Source: Crossaster papposus (lineage: Eukaryota > Echinodermata > Asteroidea > Velatida > Solasteridae). Taken from it: a stretch of DNA of 64,000 nt. A model generated the notes under the pieces. It saw only the letters and a list, made by a program, of their open reading frames with translations, searched no databases and was not told the DNA's origin. Each line of letters opens with the position of its first letter. Within the stretch, counting starts at the first letter, position 1. The DNA is taken from contig JBAIAA010000321.1 of assembly GCA_037893245.1 (NCBI GenBank), positions 992,001-1,056,000 on the forward strand, given 5' to 3'. Below, piece after piece: positions 1 to 10,599 of the stretch. A program made the position numbers and the translations under genes.

Positions 1-103
1 CATGCGGCCCATTCTGGTCCAAAGTAGGAAGGCCTGAAACGTCGGCTATTCCCATAAGAACGACCAGAACCACAGGAGTAAGCATGGCATGCAGAGCCCC
101 CAT
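1..103 (-). CDS. Partial first coding exon of a secreted protein (cut by window edge)
   Basis: Reading the minus strand from an ATG at 103-101 gives 34 codons open to the window edge. The peptide starts MGALHAM, followed by a hydrophobic stretch (LTPVVLVVLMGIADVSG) and then polar residues (LPTLDQNGPH). This is the pattern of a cleavable signal peptide, with a plausible cut after the VSG. The start context has A at -3 and G at +4, a good eukaryotic start. No splice donor is reached before the edge, so the rest lies outside. It does not resemble the PAN-domain genes further right. Family unknown. The call rests on one short stretch and could be chance. Confidence 0.45.
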   Translation of the reverse strand, partial: MGALHAMLTPVVLVVLMGIADVSGLPTLDQNGPH

Positions 104-284
104 GATTGACTCGACTCCTAGACTACCGCCAGTTACTTCTAGACCTTCAATGCACCAACAAAAAACGAAGAAATATTTAATTTACATTTTAATTTAAATT
201 TACTATACAACTACATTTCAGCTACCAGTATTTATATTTGTACCACATTTTCTGTCATTCAAGAAAATGGTAACATGGATATTC

Positions 285-660
285 CTGTATACAAAAGATA
301 CACCATTGGTGTATGGATAGATTTGGGGATTGTATTTTATAGTAAATATCGTGTAACTGTCCTGTCCGAAGTTTTACAATGGATGCCGAGAAAAACACGG
401 CGTCGAGCAGTTATTCTTTGTCTTTTCGCGATCGCCGTCAGTGGCGATCGTGAATTTTTTTAAATAAAATTCAATTTTCAGAACAATTACAGGATCTTTT
501 GCGCAATCTTTTTGTTGGATGCCTACGGCGATCGGCGATCGCGAATTTTTCTTTATAAAATTAAATTTCTCGGAATAATGACATGATATCTAGCGCAATC
601 ATCTTGCTGGATGCCTAGAATTATTATTTACTTTCAAATGAGTAAGATATTTCTTAATAA
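285..660 (-). mobile_element. MITE remnant, GGTAGGATACACC family
   Basis: Inverted copy of the MITE that is complete at 5500-5879. Shared blocks include the stretch around the ATCGTTTTAC/GTAAAGATAT segment, the GATGCCGAGAAAA block and the GCGATCGCCGTCAGTGGCGATCG palindrome near 428-449. The outer end near 300 reads GGTGTAT. The end is blurred by rearrangement. Confidence 0.5.
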
Positions 661-850
661 TTCAGGATGGGTGTCTTAAAAACAATTAGGGTGTCTCAAA
701 AATTTTCTTTATAAAATTAAATTTTTCGTAATAATGACATGATATCTAGCGCAATCATCTTGCTGGATGCCTAGAATCATTATTTACTTTCAATTGAGTA
801 AGATATTTCTTAATAATTCAGGATGGGTGTCTCAAAAACAATTCGGCTGT
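551..850. repeat. Tandem duplication, about 156-bp period
   Basis: The block starting CTTTATAAAATTAAATTT at 551 recurs at 707 with few changes, including ATGACATGATATCTAGCGCA and TTCAGGATGGGTGTCT. It duplicates the distal part of the neighbouring MITE. The second unit ends in CTCAAAAACAATTCGG. Confidence 0.7.
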
Positions 851-874
851 CTCAAAAAAAATACAACGCTCCTT

Positions 875-3078
875 TATACCCCAGTCACAATTGGCTTGCG
901 ATGGGTTTGCGATTAGTTTGCGGCGGATTTCTAGGCATTTTTGGCCAGGGCCCCACGGGACTCCTTGCGGCTGCCGGGTAATTTGTTGGCATCGGGCGGG
1001 CATCGAGTTACTTTTAACTCGGACTTAAAACCTGGTGCGGCGTTTCGCATCGCAAACTGATCGCCAATAAATCGGTCGATGCCTAGCCGATGTCCGGCAG
1101 GGCATCGCACACGTCAGGCGGGCGCCGAGCCAAATTTTGGACAACCCAGACAATCAATATATCGGCCAGGCGCCGTCCACACGCCGGCCGAGTCCCGCCA
1201 GGCGTCCGGCCGACTTGGCGGTGCCTGGCCGGAAATCGGCCGGGGGCCAGACGGCGCCCTGCCGGCGCCCTGCCTGAAATCGGTCATGCATCGGCCGGGG
1301 CTTGCAGGGTAAAACAAAGCGGCTCATCTACATCTACACACAGTTTATCACACAAGTTTCATAGTGCAAGTACTACATCTCTTCTTTAGCCACCAATGCA
1401 ACAAGAACCAGGTTTAAGCGGTATAGCGTGCAAACGCCAACCTCTCCCTCAACCGGGCGACCTACACGCGCTGTGCAGGTGCCCGCAAGCGTTGTGGAGG
1501 TATCTACGGCATTTTCTTATTTAATGGCCCTGTCACACCAGAACATTTTAGGCCAACGCGTGAGTAGCGTGTTGTAATTTTGGCAACACGCTGGCAAACG
1601 CTAACCAACGCTAGGCCAGCGTTAGCAACACGATGAGCGCGTTACTCACACGCTGGGACACGCTGTCATACGCTGAGGAATTTTTTTTCTTTAAAATAGC
1701 TACAATTTCCAGCGTTTGCCAGCGTGTGACTGCACACGCTGGCGGCGCGTTTTAGATTCGTTACTCACGCGTCGAACACGTTAGGCGATCGTTATCAACC
1801 CGCTACTCACACGCTGGCGTACGCCGGCGTACGCTTGCGACACGCTGGTTATGGCCCTGCCACACCAGGACGTTTTAGGCCAATGCATGAGTAGCGCGTT
1901 AAAAATAGTTGATACGCTGGCAATTGCTGAACTTTTACAGAAAAAGTCAAGTGGAACCGTGATTTCAGCGTGTTCATACAGGTTGATAACGGGTTCATAG
2001 GGTATGCCGGCGCGTAAGTAGCGTGTGAGGAACGCGCTCAGCGTGTAATGAACGCATCACTGATTTATATAAAAAATACGACAGCGGGTCGCCAGCGTGA
2101 GAGTAGTGGGTTGGTAACGATCGTCTAGCGCGTTCGACGTGTAAGTAACGGCCTTCTTGCGCGCTGCTAGCGTGTGCAGTCACACGCTGGCAAACGCTCA
2201 ATTTTTTTAGGTATGTTGAAAAACGTATTTTTGTCTCAGCGTGTGACAGCGTGTTCCAGCGTGTGGGTAACGCGCTCAGCGCGTTGCGAACGCTGGCCTA
2301 GCGTTGGTCAGCGTTTACCCGCGTGTTGCCGAAATTTCAACACGTTGGCCTAAATCGTTCTGGTGTGACAGGGCCATTACTGTAGTAGCGCGTCATATTT
2401 TTGTACAACTAATCATGTGTTCGTTGCCGTACGCTGGCGCGCGTTGGACTGCGCTACTCACGCGCTGGGCAGTCGTTCATCAGTCGTCGAGCGCGTTATT
2501 AACGCGTTATTCACGCGCTGGCGAACGCTATGAACCCGTTATTAACGCGTTATGGACACGCTGAAATCACGGTTCAACTTGACTTTTTCTGTGGAAGTTC
2601 AGCGTTTGCCAGCATATCAACTATTTTTAACGCGCTACTCACGCGTTGGCCTAAAACGTTCTAGTGTGACAGGGCCATTAAGAAGGTCAAAGGAGAGCTT
2701 CTGCCGCCGGCCGTTGATCGCTGGCCACTCGACAGGCACACTACAGATGCCCGTCCGGCCGCCGTACGATCTGTACGAATTGGTTGGCACCCTGCCGGAT
2801 ACCGCAGGGGTATCGCAAGGACATAACCAGGGCACCGGACGAGTGCCTGCCGGACACCAGCCGATAAACGGGCCAATAATTCGACCCCATTTCCAAGAAA
2901 GTCGGCCGATCGCCGGTCGGCGACCCCCCGGACCCCGTCATGGCAGCGTACGGGGCACTTTTAATTGTGACTGTGACCGCCATATCGCACGATCTTTCGC
3001 CGACCTCTACACGCCGGCCGATGCCTAGAAATCGCACACGCCGCCCGGGCTCCGCTTTAATTGTGACTGAGGTATCAG
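875..3078. mobile_element. GC-rich foldback element interrupted by another foldback
   Basis: The left outer part has CCCCAGTCACAATTGG (about 880-895) and the right end has the complement, AATTGTGACTGAGG (about 3058-3071). Both arms are built from CGGCC/GCCGG words and share CGATGCCTAG (near 1077 and 3019). The middle, 1525-2677, is a separate element. Open frames in the arms run on both strands and have no recognisable domains, so they are compositional. Confidence 0.5.
1525..2677. mobile_element. TTAA-flanked foldback element built of ACGCTGG words
   Basis: The left end is TGGCCCTGTCACACCAGAAC and the right end its complement, GTTCTAGTGTGACAGGGCCA. A TTAA abuts each side (1521-1524 and 2678-2681), as expected for piggyBac- or Kolobok-type insertion. 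The interior is a scrambled repetition of short words (ACGCTGG, CGCGTTACTCACACGC, AGCGTGTG) on both strands. Internal copies of the terminus occur near 1852 (TATGGCCCTGCCACACC) and 2365, so it may be a composite. It has no coding capacity. Related copies are at 52282-53126 and 59940-61070. Confidence 0.75.
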
Positions 3079-3908
3079 GTGATCGTAACAATTCAAACAA
3101 TTCAATTGACAAAATAAAGTCAAATAAGTTGGCTATAGGCCTAATGTAAAGAAAACCGCGTTTGATTCGGTTCAGTAATCACGGAGAAATAAGCTATTAC
3201 GTAAAAGTAGTCAAAGAACACTTCCATCCAAGTTTGCTCATATTGAGTGATTTAGACAACACAGACAAGAAATTAATCAATACCTCTTTCAATTCATAAC
3301 TTTTTTCTTGTTCTTTTTTTCTTTTAATCTAAATAATATCCCCGGTGTTAACCAAGTTCAACATAATATTGTTATAGAGATAATTAAATTAAACAGTGCT
3401 GGCTAATTGAAAAGGAAAAGAGTAAGTAAACACCCATGTCAAACTCCGCGTACGTGTTGCGCTGTTCTAATTTCACGTACTGTGCATACGCAAAACACAG
3501 TGCTGCACAAACCATTGAAAATTCAAAAGCTGCGCGTTTGCGTCCCATGTGGATCGTCACATTTTGCGAACTGTCATTGATGTGCGCGTGTAGCACATTC
3601 TGGTTTCACGCACAGTACCAACGGTGTTCCATCTTTACTGCGCGTCATTAAGTTTGCGTGAAGATAAATTTGTTATCCTGCTGGCGCTCGTGGAACATGT
3701 AAAATGTAGTGCGTCTAGTCTGTGTCCCATAATTATATGAGACACAGACCATGGAGGAATACACAGACGTACATTATTCCAGGTTCCACTAATAATAATT
3801 CAGTAGCTCATTTTGTTATGTTTGCAAATACTTCCTAATAATGTACAACATAAACATAATGACCACATGTCCAGCTTTAAATTCCACACAGTATTTTAAC
3901 TGATCATA
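3079..3908. other. No gene recognised
   Basis: AT-rich sequence. The stretch 3430-3650 contains alternating GCGTACG/CGCAAA words and weak inverted symmetry (ACACAGTGC near 3495, GTGCGCGTG near 3580), suggesting a decayed foldback. No coding domain is seen. Confidence 0.3.
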
Positions 3909-4164
3909 AGCCAATTTCACAGAGCTGCTTATTAAGCAGGAAAATGTGCTCAAGCACAAACAAAACTTGCTTAGTAAAATTATGTTACAAGCCAAAATTT
4001 CACGTGATTGTTAATAATGCTAAGCTAAAAACAGCTAAATACCGATCACAAATAATGTATATCACAAGGATTTGCGGCTGTTAAGCTCATTTTACTAAGT
4101 AATTGAAGTTTTGTGCTTTTAAAAGCAATGTTTGTGCTTTAATAAGCAGCTTTATGAAATTGGC
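3909..4164. mobile_element. Palindromic MITE, GCCAATTTCA ends
   Basis: The left end GCCAATTTCACAGAGCTGCT is mirrored on the right by AGCAGCTTTATGAAATTGGC. Arms continue as inverted TTATTAAGCA and TGCTTTAATAA blocks. No coding capacity. Related half-copy at 13183. Confidence 0.7.
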
Positions 4165-5495
4165 CCATGATGTAACAAGTAAATGAACAACTTTAACCTT
4201 TAAATACTGTAAGCACAAGCCTTATAAATGTAGTTATATACTGAACAGGTAACAAAGTGTTGCGTTCTGCATCACCCTGCTGTGCTAACTTTAGCCATTT
4301 GTCCTCTTCAATAAATGACAATCAACACTAGTGCTGTCATGCAAAGTGGGCATGACCATTACATCTTGGGGTGACAGGCAAACATATAAAATAAAACTGA
4401 CAAAAGCTGGCATCAAGTTATACACAATACACAACCCGGAATACATTCTATCCCTCAAAAACGAAACAAATAAATTGTGTTACATGTATAATGTACAATC
4501 AAGATAAAGAAAACCTTACTTGATAATGAGATCTTTTATATCGTTTAATTTGTTCCCCCTCCTTCCATAAAATGAAAAAAGGCTTAACTATTCTTAATAC
4601 CAGGGTTATAACAGCCACCTTCTTCCACAATCAAATGTCATCCCTATCCATGGTGCCTGATGAGCTTGCTTACAATCATATTTCCCGAATGTATACTTCA
4701 AGCCTGACAAAGTCTATAAACTGTTAGTTTCAGTGGAATTACCCTTTCGCTAAAAACTTCCAAAACGTTTCCCCCTATTTTTTGGGGGGTAACCTCCAAA
4801 TCCATGAACTGAATAATTGTCCTGCCTGCCTGTTGTTGAGCGGTACAACAATGTATTAGGCCAAGCTTGAAGTACCCTTTCATTTTTGCTGAAGCTAGGT
4901 TCAAAAGGTGCAGATCCCGTATAATTGCCATATTTTATGGCCGAAGGATGCACTGTTGACATGTGTTTGAGGACAACTTTAGCAGTAACTAAGGATGTGA
5001 CATATCGGCCACTTTCTTGCTAAAGGTTTCCTGTAGTCTTGTTTTTTAGATTGTGGTCACAATCAGGTTCATTTGGTTGTTTGTCAAGCACCTTTCCTTA
5101 AATTTGGAGCATTTTTTGCTGCTTCAAACGATTACAATGCACAACTGACAAATGGTATAAGTTTAGCAAATTTACGGTAAGTTTTTCAAAACAGAAAGTG
5201 CAATAAAATGGAAGGGACGTGCCAATCAGTTTAGCTTGGATTTTTAACTTCTATTACTTTTGATTTTTGCTTTCCAAATTAGTAATGCAACCAAAACCAT
5301 CGTTTCATGTACGGTGGCCCAACTACCGGTACTTTAAAAACCTAAATGTACATACCGGGTACATATTCAAAGGGAATTTAGAACCTGATTACAAAAGACC
5401 CAGGTACCCGTTAAAGAAACCTAACCCCAAAAATCTCAGAAGTTCCTTTTCAGCTTGTTCATATAATGATCCGCAAATACTGCCATTTCAGTGAG
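4165..5495. other. No gene recognised
   Basis: Unique-looking AT-rich sequence. Short open frames on both strands show no domain and no codon pattern. Confidence 0.3.
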
Positions 5496-5499
5496 TTAA

Positions 5500-5879
5500 A
5501 GGTAGAATACACAATTTGCAGATATCAAAAATATTTATTACCGAATTATTAAACAAATTCTTATTTATTTGAAAGTAAAGAATGATTATTTCTAGGCATC
5601 TAGCAAATAAATTGAACAAGAGATCCTGTAATTGTTCTGAACATTTGAATTTTATTTAAACAAATTCACAATCGCCACTGACGGCGATCGTAAAAAAAAA
5701 AGAACAACATAAGAACCCCTGCCTGACGCCTGTTAAAAACGAATGCCGTTTTTCTTGCTTTTCTCAGCATCCATGATTGTAAAACTTAGGACAGGTCAGT
5801 AAAACGATATTTACTATAAAAATACAACCCCCAAATCCACCCATTTATGATAATTCCAGCCAATGGTGTATCCTACCCC
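5500..5879 (+). mobile_element. TTAA-flanked MITE, AGGTAGAATACAC family
   Basis: Begins AGGTAGAATACACAATTTGC and ends GGTGTATCCTACCC, near-inverted ends. TTAA lies directly outside both (5496-5499 and 5880-5883). The interior has the GCGATCG palindrome block and the CCTGACGCCTGTTAAAAACG block shared with copies near 285, 6560, 32673 and 42774. Non-coding. Confidence 0.75.
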
Positions 5880-6194
5880 TTAATACAGCAAGATGGGTTT
5901 GTTTTAAGGTGTAAACTTAAAACAACGAGCATCCCCAATTTGATATATTTTGTTTTTCTATGTAGCCTGGTTTCATTTTCAAAATTCCCAACAAATGACA
6001 TTCAAAACCTGTCGCTTTCATCATTTGAAAAGTTGCTATGTAGTTTATTGTTTTGGCTACAGTACTCGATTCCATAATCTGGAATCGATTCCCGACATCG
6101 ACGGTCAGGTACTCGAGTACCCGATTCTGAGCCCTAGGAAAATTGTGTTTCAATTTCTGAAAAAGGTACAATTACATCAGAAAAGAGAACACAT

Positions 6195-6350
6195 CACTGG
6201 ATTCATCTTGCCACGACAACTGCTGGACCGGAAGACAATTTGGCAATCATAGTAGTTTAGGACACCTCCATTTTGTACTGGATTCATCTTGCCACGACAA
6301 CTGCTGGACCGGAAGACATTTGGCAATCATAGTATCTTAGGACATTTTGT
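6195..6350. repeat. Tandem duplication, about 80-bp unit
   Basis: The unit starting ACTGGATTCATCTTGCCACG, with ACTGCTGGACCGGAAGACA and TTTGGCAATCATAGTA, occurs twice back to back. Copies differ by a single-base indel and small changes. Confidence 0.8.
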
Positions 6351-6559
6351 ATTGACAGTAAATGTTAACAAATTATGCAACCTAATTTCTATTCCAACAT
6401 GCCGTTTCAGTCTAAAGCAGACTATTTTCAATATATATATTTTTTTGTATTTGTTTTTATTCTGATTAATACTTTGTAGCAAACCCTCTTTGAAGCAAAC
6501 TCAATAATGTCAGCTTCACAAATTAACTCTAATCTTTATGTTGTTCATGTTCTTTTCGC

Positions 6560-6760
6560 AAAGGCCCTCCGGCGATCGTGAATTTATTTTGGGTATAATT
6601 AACTCAATTTTTGTAACAATTTATTCGATATCTAGCGCAATCATTTTGATGGATGCCTACAATCATTATTTACTTTCAAATGAGTAAGATATGTCTTAAC
6701 AATTTGGTAGTAAACATTTTTGAGATCTGCAAATGGTGTATCCTACCTTTAATGCAATCT
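6560..6760 (-). mobile_element. MITE fragment, same family as 5500-5879
   Basis: Contains CCGGCGATCGTGAATTT, ATATCTAGCGCAATCATTTT and TTACTTTCAAATGAGTAAGATA, ending with AATGGTGTATCCTACCTTTA near 6732-6751. One end is missing. Confidence 0.55.
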
Positions 6761-7484
6761 TTGTTCCTGATCTGAAAATCACGTTGAAGAAATGTGCTGC
6801 CGAGTGCTGACATTTGTCCTATGCCTCCTTAGTCTATGCCGCATTTGTCCTATGCCTGTTCTACCAGCGGGACATCACAACAAGCCATAATTCTCCCTGA
6901 AGAAGGTGCGTTCGCACCGAAAGCGCGGTTTTATTTCCGGTGAGCACTGTTATATTTATATTTTCACATTTTATCTATATATATATATATATAAGAAATG
7001 GAAATGTTTGGAAATGTTTACTTCCCAGTCCACATGATAACAAATATGAATTTTTATGGATTTCTCTTCTTTTACAATTTGATAGTGTTATGTCATGTAT
7101 GTGTAAATTTGTTTTGCAGCACAACAAAATGAATACAATTTTTATTTTTTTTAATTAGTTTTTTTTACGGTGTAAATATGTTTTTGTTTAAGTCTAGTAT
7201 CTGTACCTGTCTACACATTGCTAGAAATGTTTACTTCCAAAGGTCATACATGTACATAACTTTAACTTAATGTGATTTATAGAGGTTTTGTCGAAAATAA
7301 ATAAATTAAAATGTGTAACTGGTAGTACTCGGCTCCATAGGTTTTCAGACGGTTTGCCATCTAATCCCATAATGCTTTGAGAATGTTGATATTAAAGGTT
7401 TTCTGTGTTCCTTCCTCCATGCGGTAAAACGTATAGTTCAGGAAAAAGTTACGACCGTCGGCACAACATAAAACCATGCATTAC

Positions 7485-7545
7485 AAGTACATGTACATGT
7501 ACTGTACGTGTACATGTACATGCATTATGTACAGTACACGTCGAC
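7485..7545. repeat. GTACATGTAC palindromic cluster
   Basis: Clustered, overlapping GTACATGTACATG palindromes with the inverted pair ACTGTACGTGTACA / TGTACAGTACACG. Similar clusters occur near 36690 and 36930. It looks like simple-sequence expansion. Confidence 0.5.
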
Positions 7546-7959
7546 CGATCACAACAAATATCCAGGATTAAAAGCCTTGAAACCAAACCCCAAAACATAC
7601 TACAAAACAAAAATAAATAGAATAGCATGATGTTGATGATGTAGCTTCTCAGAATTGTCAATAATTTGTATGCAAATTTACTTACCACATGAACTTCTTT
7701 TGCATGCCAAGTTGACTGGCTGCAGCTTGATTATTTCCAGTGTCTACCACCTTCGATATGGGTCAACTTTAGCGTATGCTTTGGGGGCAGATTAGTCGCA
7801 CTACAAAAGTACGCCTCTGAGTTTCAGCACGTTCGTAAAAATTTAAACAGACACGTACAGCATAAAAATTAACAGGTACACGCATACCTATGAATGGATA
7901 CCCGCCTTGATACGCTATGAATGGATGCGTACGTATTGACCGCCAATCGTGGTCGTTAA

Positions 7960-8566
7960 GGCCCAGTCCCACTGCACTTGCGCACGAATTACTCATGAAT
8001 TGCGCATAAAATTTTCTTCGTGCGTGATTCGTCAGTGATGTGCGTAAATCCCACGTGTTTCACACGTGGAGCATCAGTTTTTGTAAGTGATTGTACGCGG
8101 AGACGGGTTTGTGCGCGATCGCCGGTTTTGAACGGTTCAAAAAATTATACGCAGTTTATGCGCAGTTTGTACGTAGTTTGGACGTGGAAGGTGCGTGATA
8201 TGTCCGTGTTCTGTCAGTGTTCCGTCAGTGCTTGTGCGTCAGGAACTGGCTCCTAGCACGCACATCACTGACGAATCACTTACAGAACACGCACATATCA
8301 CTTACAAAACACGCACAATCCACGTATGTTCCACTTACAATCACTTACCAAAACGTCAGAAATTGTATCGGGTTTGGGCTTGTGCGTGGAATGTTCTTTG
8401 TCAGTGATTGTAAGTGATACATGCGCAGTTTATACGCGATTCATCGGTGATTCTGACCACGCACAACCCCAGAAAATGACCAATTTCTCCACGAACAATC
8501 ACGCACAAACCAATTTTATGCGTGATTTATGCGTGATTTATGCGTCATTGGCAATGGGACTGGGCC
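7960..8566. mobile_element. TTAA-flanked foldback MITE built of GCGTGATT words
   Basis: Starts GGCCCAGTCCCACTGC and ends CAATGGGACTGGGCC. TTAA abuts both sides (7956-7959 and 8567-8570). The interior repeats CACGCACA, GCGTGATT, CACTTACAA and similar words on both strands. Open frames inside are low-complexity by-products. A second copy in opposite orientation lies at 37309-37929. Confidence 0.78.
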
Positions 8567-8589
8567 TTAAGACCATGGAGGAATATTCC

Positions 8590-8730
8590 TCCATGGTTAG
8601 ACAAAAGAATTGGGTACGTCCACGATTGACAAAACGCCCACGATTCCAAATCGTGTACAAATCCAATGGAGGTCATCCGAAAACGTTAAGGAAACAAACA
8701 AAAGCAGGGAAGACGGTCGGACAATAGTCC
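8590..8730. repeat. Fragment of dispersed CGTGTACAAA repeat
   Basis: Shares AATCGTGTACAAA, CATCCGAAAACGTT and GGGAAGACGGTCGGACAAT with 36700-36890, 51826-52005 and 62560-62650, in various orientations. Confidence 0.55.
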
Positions 8731-8797
8731 AGGAAAAATAAGTTTTGACCTCAAACAAATTGCAACAAATTGTTTTTCACCACAGTGCACTTCTATT
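8731..8797. mobile_element. Terminal fragment of TAGTCCAGG foldback family
   Basis: TAGTCCAGGAAAAATAAG, GACCTCAAACAAATTGC and TTTTTCACCACAGTGCACTT match the termini of the complete foldbacks at 55664-56891 and 62714-63895. It is broken off where the next transposon begins. Confidence 0.65.
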
Positions 8798-9248
8798 AGT
8801 TATTAGTCAGGGAGCTTATGGTGATCCGTAGGAAATGAATGATTAGAAGATCCCACCCACCTAGTCATGTTATTTAGGTACTAGAGAGCACAAAAAACAT
8901 GTTGGCAATTTTGAAATTTTGGCAGAGGGCGGCCATCTTGGATTTTAAAATGGCCGCCATATACATCTTCATTATGCCATAACTCTGGCTCTGAATGCCG
9001 TGCAAAGCTGATTTTGGAGCCAAACCGTACATTTGCCATGACAAGGAAGTAGTTGAACATACATCTGATGTGATTAAAGTAAGTCATATTTGGATTTTAG
9101 CATTATTTATTCAAAAATGGTCACCAGTATGTCATATTTGAGTAGTGTATCCTATAAGCGTATCTTAGTATATGATAATGTATGCATTTAGACCTACATA
9201 CGTAAAGGGAGGGGGTATGATCCAACTTGTCCGTGGCTATGACGTTAT

Positions 9249-10599
9249 CTAGTCCTCTTCGTCATCACTGTACTCATCTTCGTCTGTTAGATTTGTTTCT
9301 ACTGAATTCTCACAAGAATCCCAATCGTCAGAACAGCCGCAAAGGTCAGTGCAGTTCAGACCATTCTTCCTACATTTGCATTGATTGGTTGCACATCGTG
9401 TTTGTTTACAGGAACATTTCACCAGATCGATTACTGCTTGTGGAGCTGGAGGAAGAGAACTCATTACAAGTTTATTGTGTCCATCTACTAAATCTCTCCA
9501 AATCCTTCCAAACATCATGAGGGATAGAGATTACTGGCGCGGTGTTGTGAACGGAATCTCGGTTGAGGCCGCTAGATGATGATGATGATGACTAAATCCC
9601 AGCCAAATCCCTGTGGTTCTGGTAATGTGGGGTTTGCAATGATGTCACCATTCCAAATTAAGGCTTGGTAGTGAGCTCTTAGAATGGCAGGTCGCAGTGC
9701 AGCGAGGGTTGGGGGCAAACCTTCTGATGATTGGGCTTGCTTCTTCTTGAAGAGCCACCACATAACACCAGCTATACGGGAGATATAACCTGCAGATAAA
9801 CGCTTCGATCGCAGTAAGCACAGATACAGGTAGCTCCTCAGTTTTCCCTAACAGCTTTCTGAGAACCTAGTGCACTGTAGACTGACTCAAGGGGTATCAC
9901 CCTGTGTTTCTCAGCAGCCCCTGTGATGAAGGAAGTGTTTTCGCATAGACTTGGGTATCGTCTGGTGGCAAGCACAAGAACATCGGTGTCTGGTGAGTGG
10001 ATATCTAGAGAAGTAGCACCATTAACAGTTGCATCAATGGAATGCAGGAGGATTGTTGTATCCGCTTATTTCTGAATGCTTGCAAGGTCCTCTATTGCTC
10101 TTTTTGCAGCCTGTGCCTTGTCCTTCCTGGCAACCACAAGGTACTTACCATTTATTTCGGCATGCATCAGCACTTTTTCAGCAAAGTATGCGGTGAGGGC
10201 ATCTTTCGTCGATTCGTGGGCAATCAGACGGCTCATACATAGTTTTCAAATGTATGTTGAATCGGTGATGTGATACGCAATAGCCTTCCTGCCACCTAGA
10301 TGTCTCTTACGAGTTTAAGCTTTCATAGATTCACCGATGTCATAGCGAGCAAAGAGTGCCCTGTCTTCCTGGAGTTCCACAATTTTGTCTTCACTCTTTA
10401 TTTGGGATTTAATCCCACTTGCTGGTAGTTTCCAAAGCAAGAGATATTGACCTGAAATAAACTGTTGGTACTTATGAATTTTCAATTGTGACAAGGGCAT
10501 TGTTTGCAGCAGATGGCCCACTCCTACATTCAACATCAAAGAGTGACTTGATATTCTTGAAAATCTGCCACAGAAGAAAGAAGTTCCCCAGGAAGACAA
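9249..10599 (-). pseudogene. Transposon protein remnant, left arm (CXC-type Cys-rich tail)
   Basis: Minus-strand segments of a mobile-element protein of a type common in invertebrate genomes. From the centre outward: KIVELQEDRALFAR (near 10370), SPDTDV (near 9980), LPPTLAALRPAILRAHYQAL and WNGDIIANPTLPEPQGFGW (9764-9579), then an uninterrupted 89-codon tail at 9518-9249. The tail has PAPQAVIDLVKCSCKQTRC, CKCRKNGLNC and CGC, a tesmin/TSO1 CXC-like cysteine pattern, then an acidic end (DEDEYSDDEED). Stops and frameshifts separate the blocks. A deletion joins the N-terminal block directly to YDIGES. The transposase superfamily is not identified. Confidence 0.6.
9566..9590. repeat. (GAT)n microsatellite in left arm
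   Basis: GATGATGATGATGATG lies at 9577-9592 and has its inverted partner (CAT)n at 11984-12000 in the right arm. The microsatellite therefore predates the inverted dimer. Confidence 0.7.

Noticed and set aside
2552..3028. 158-codon plus-strand open frame
   Set aside because: It spans the border of two foldback elements, overlaps open frames on the other strand, and follows GC-rich repeat words. No domain.
5950..6252. 100-codon open frame
   Set aside because: Runs into the 80-bp tandem duplication and has no recognisable motif or conserved copy elsewhere.
7485..7545. GTACATGTAC cluster as a regulatory site
   Set aside because: The same words recur at several places without nearby genes, so simple-sequence expansion is the better explanation.
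9227..9520. 97-codon plus-strand open frame, also present inverted at 11996-12349
   Set aside because: Conserved in both arms only because it is antisense to the CXC-type transposon tail, which is the real coding strand.
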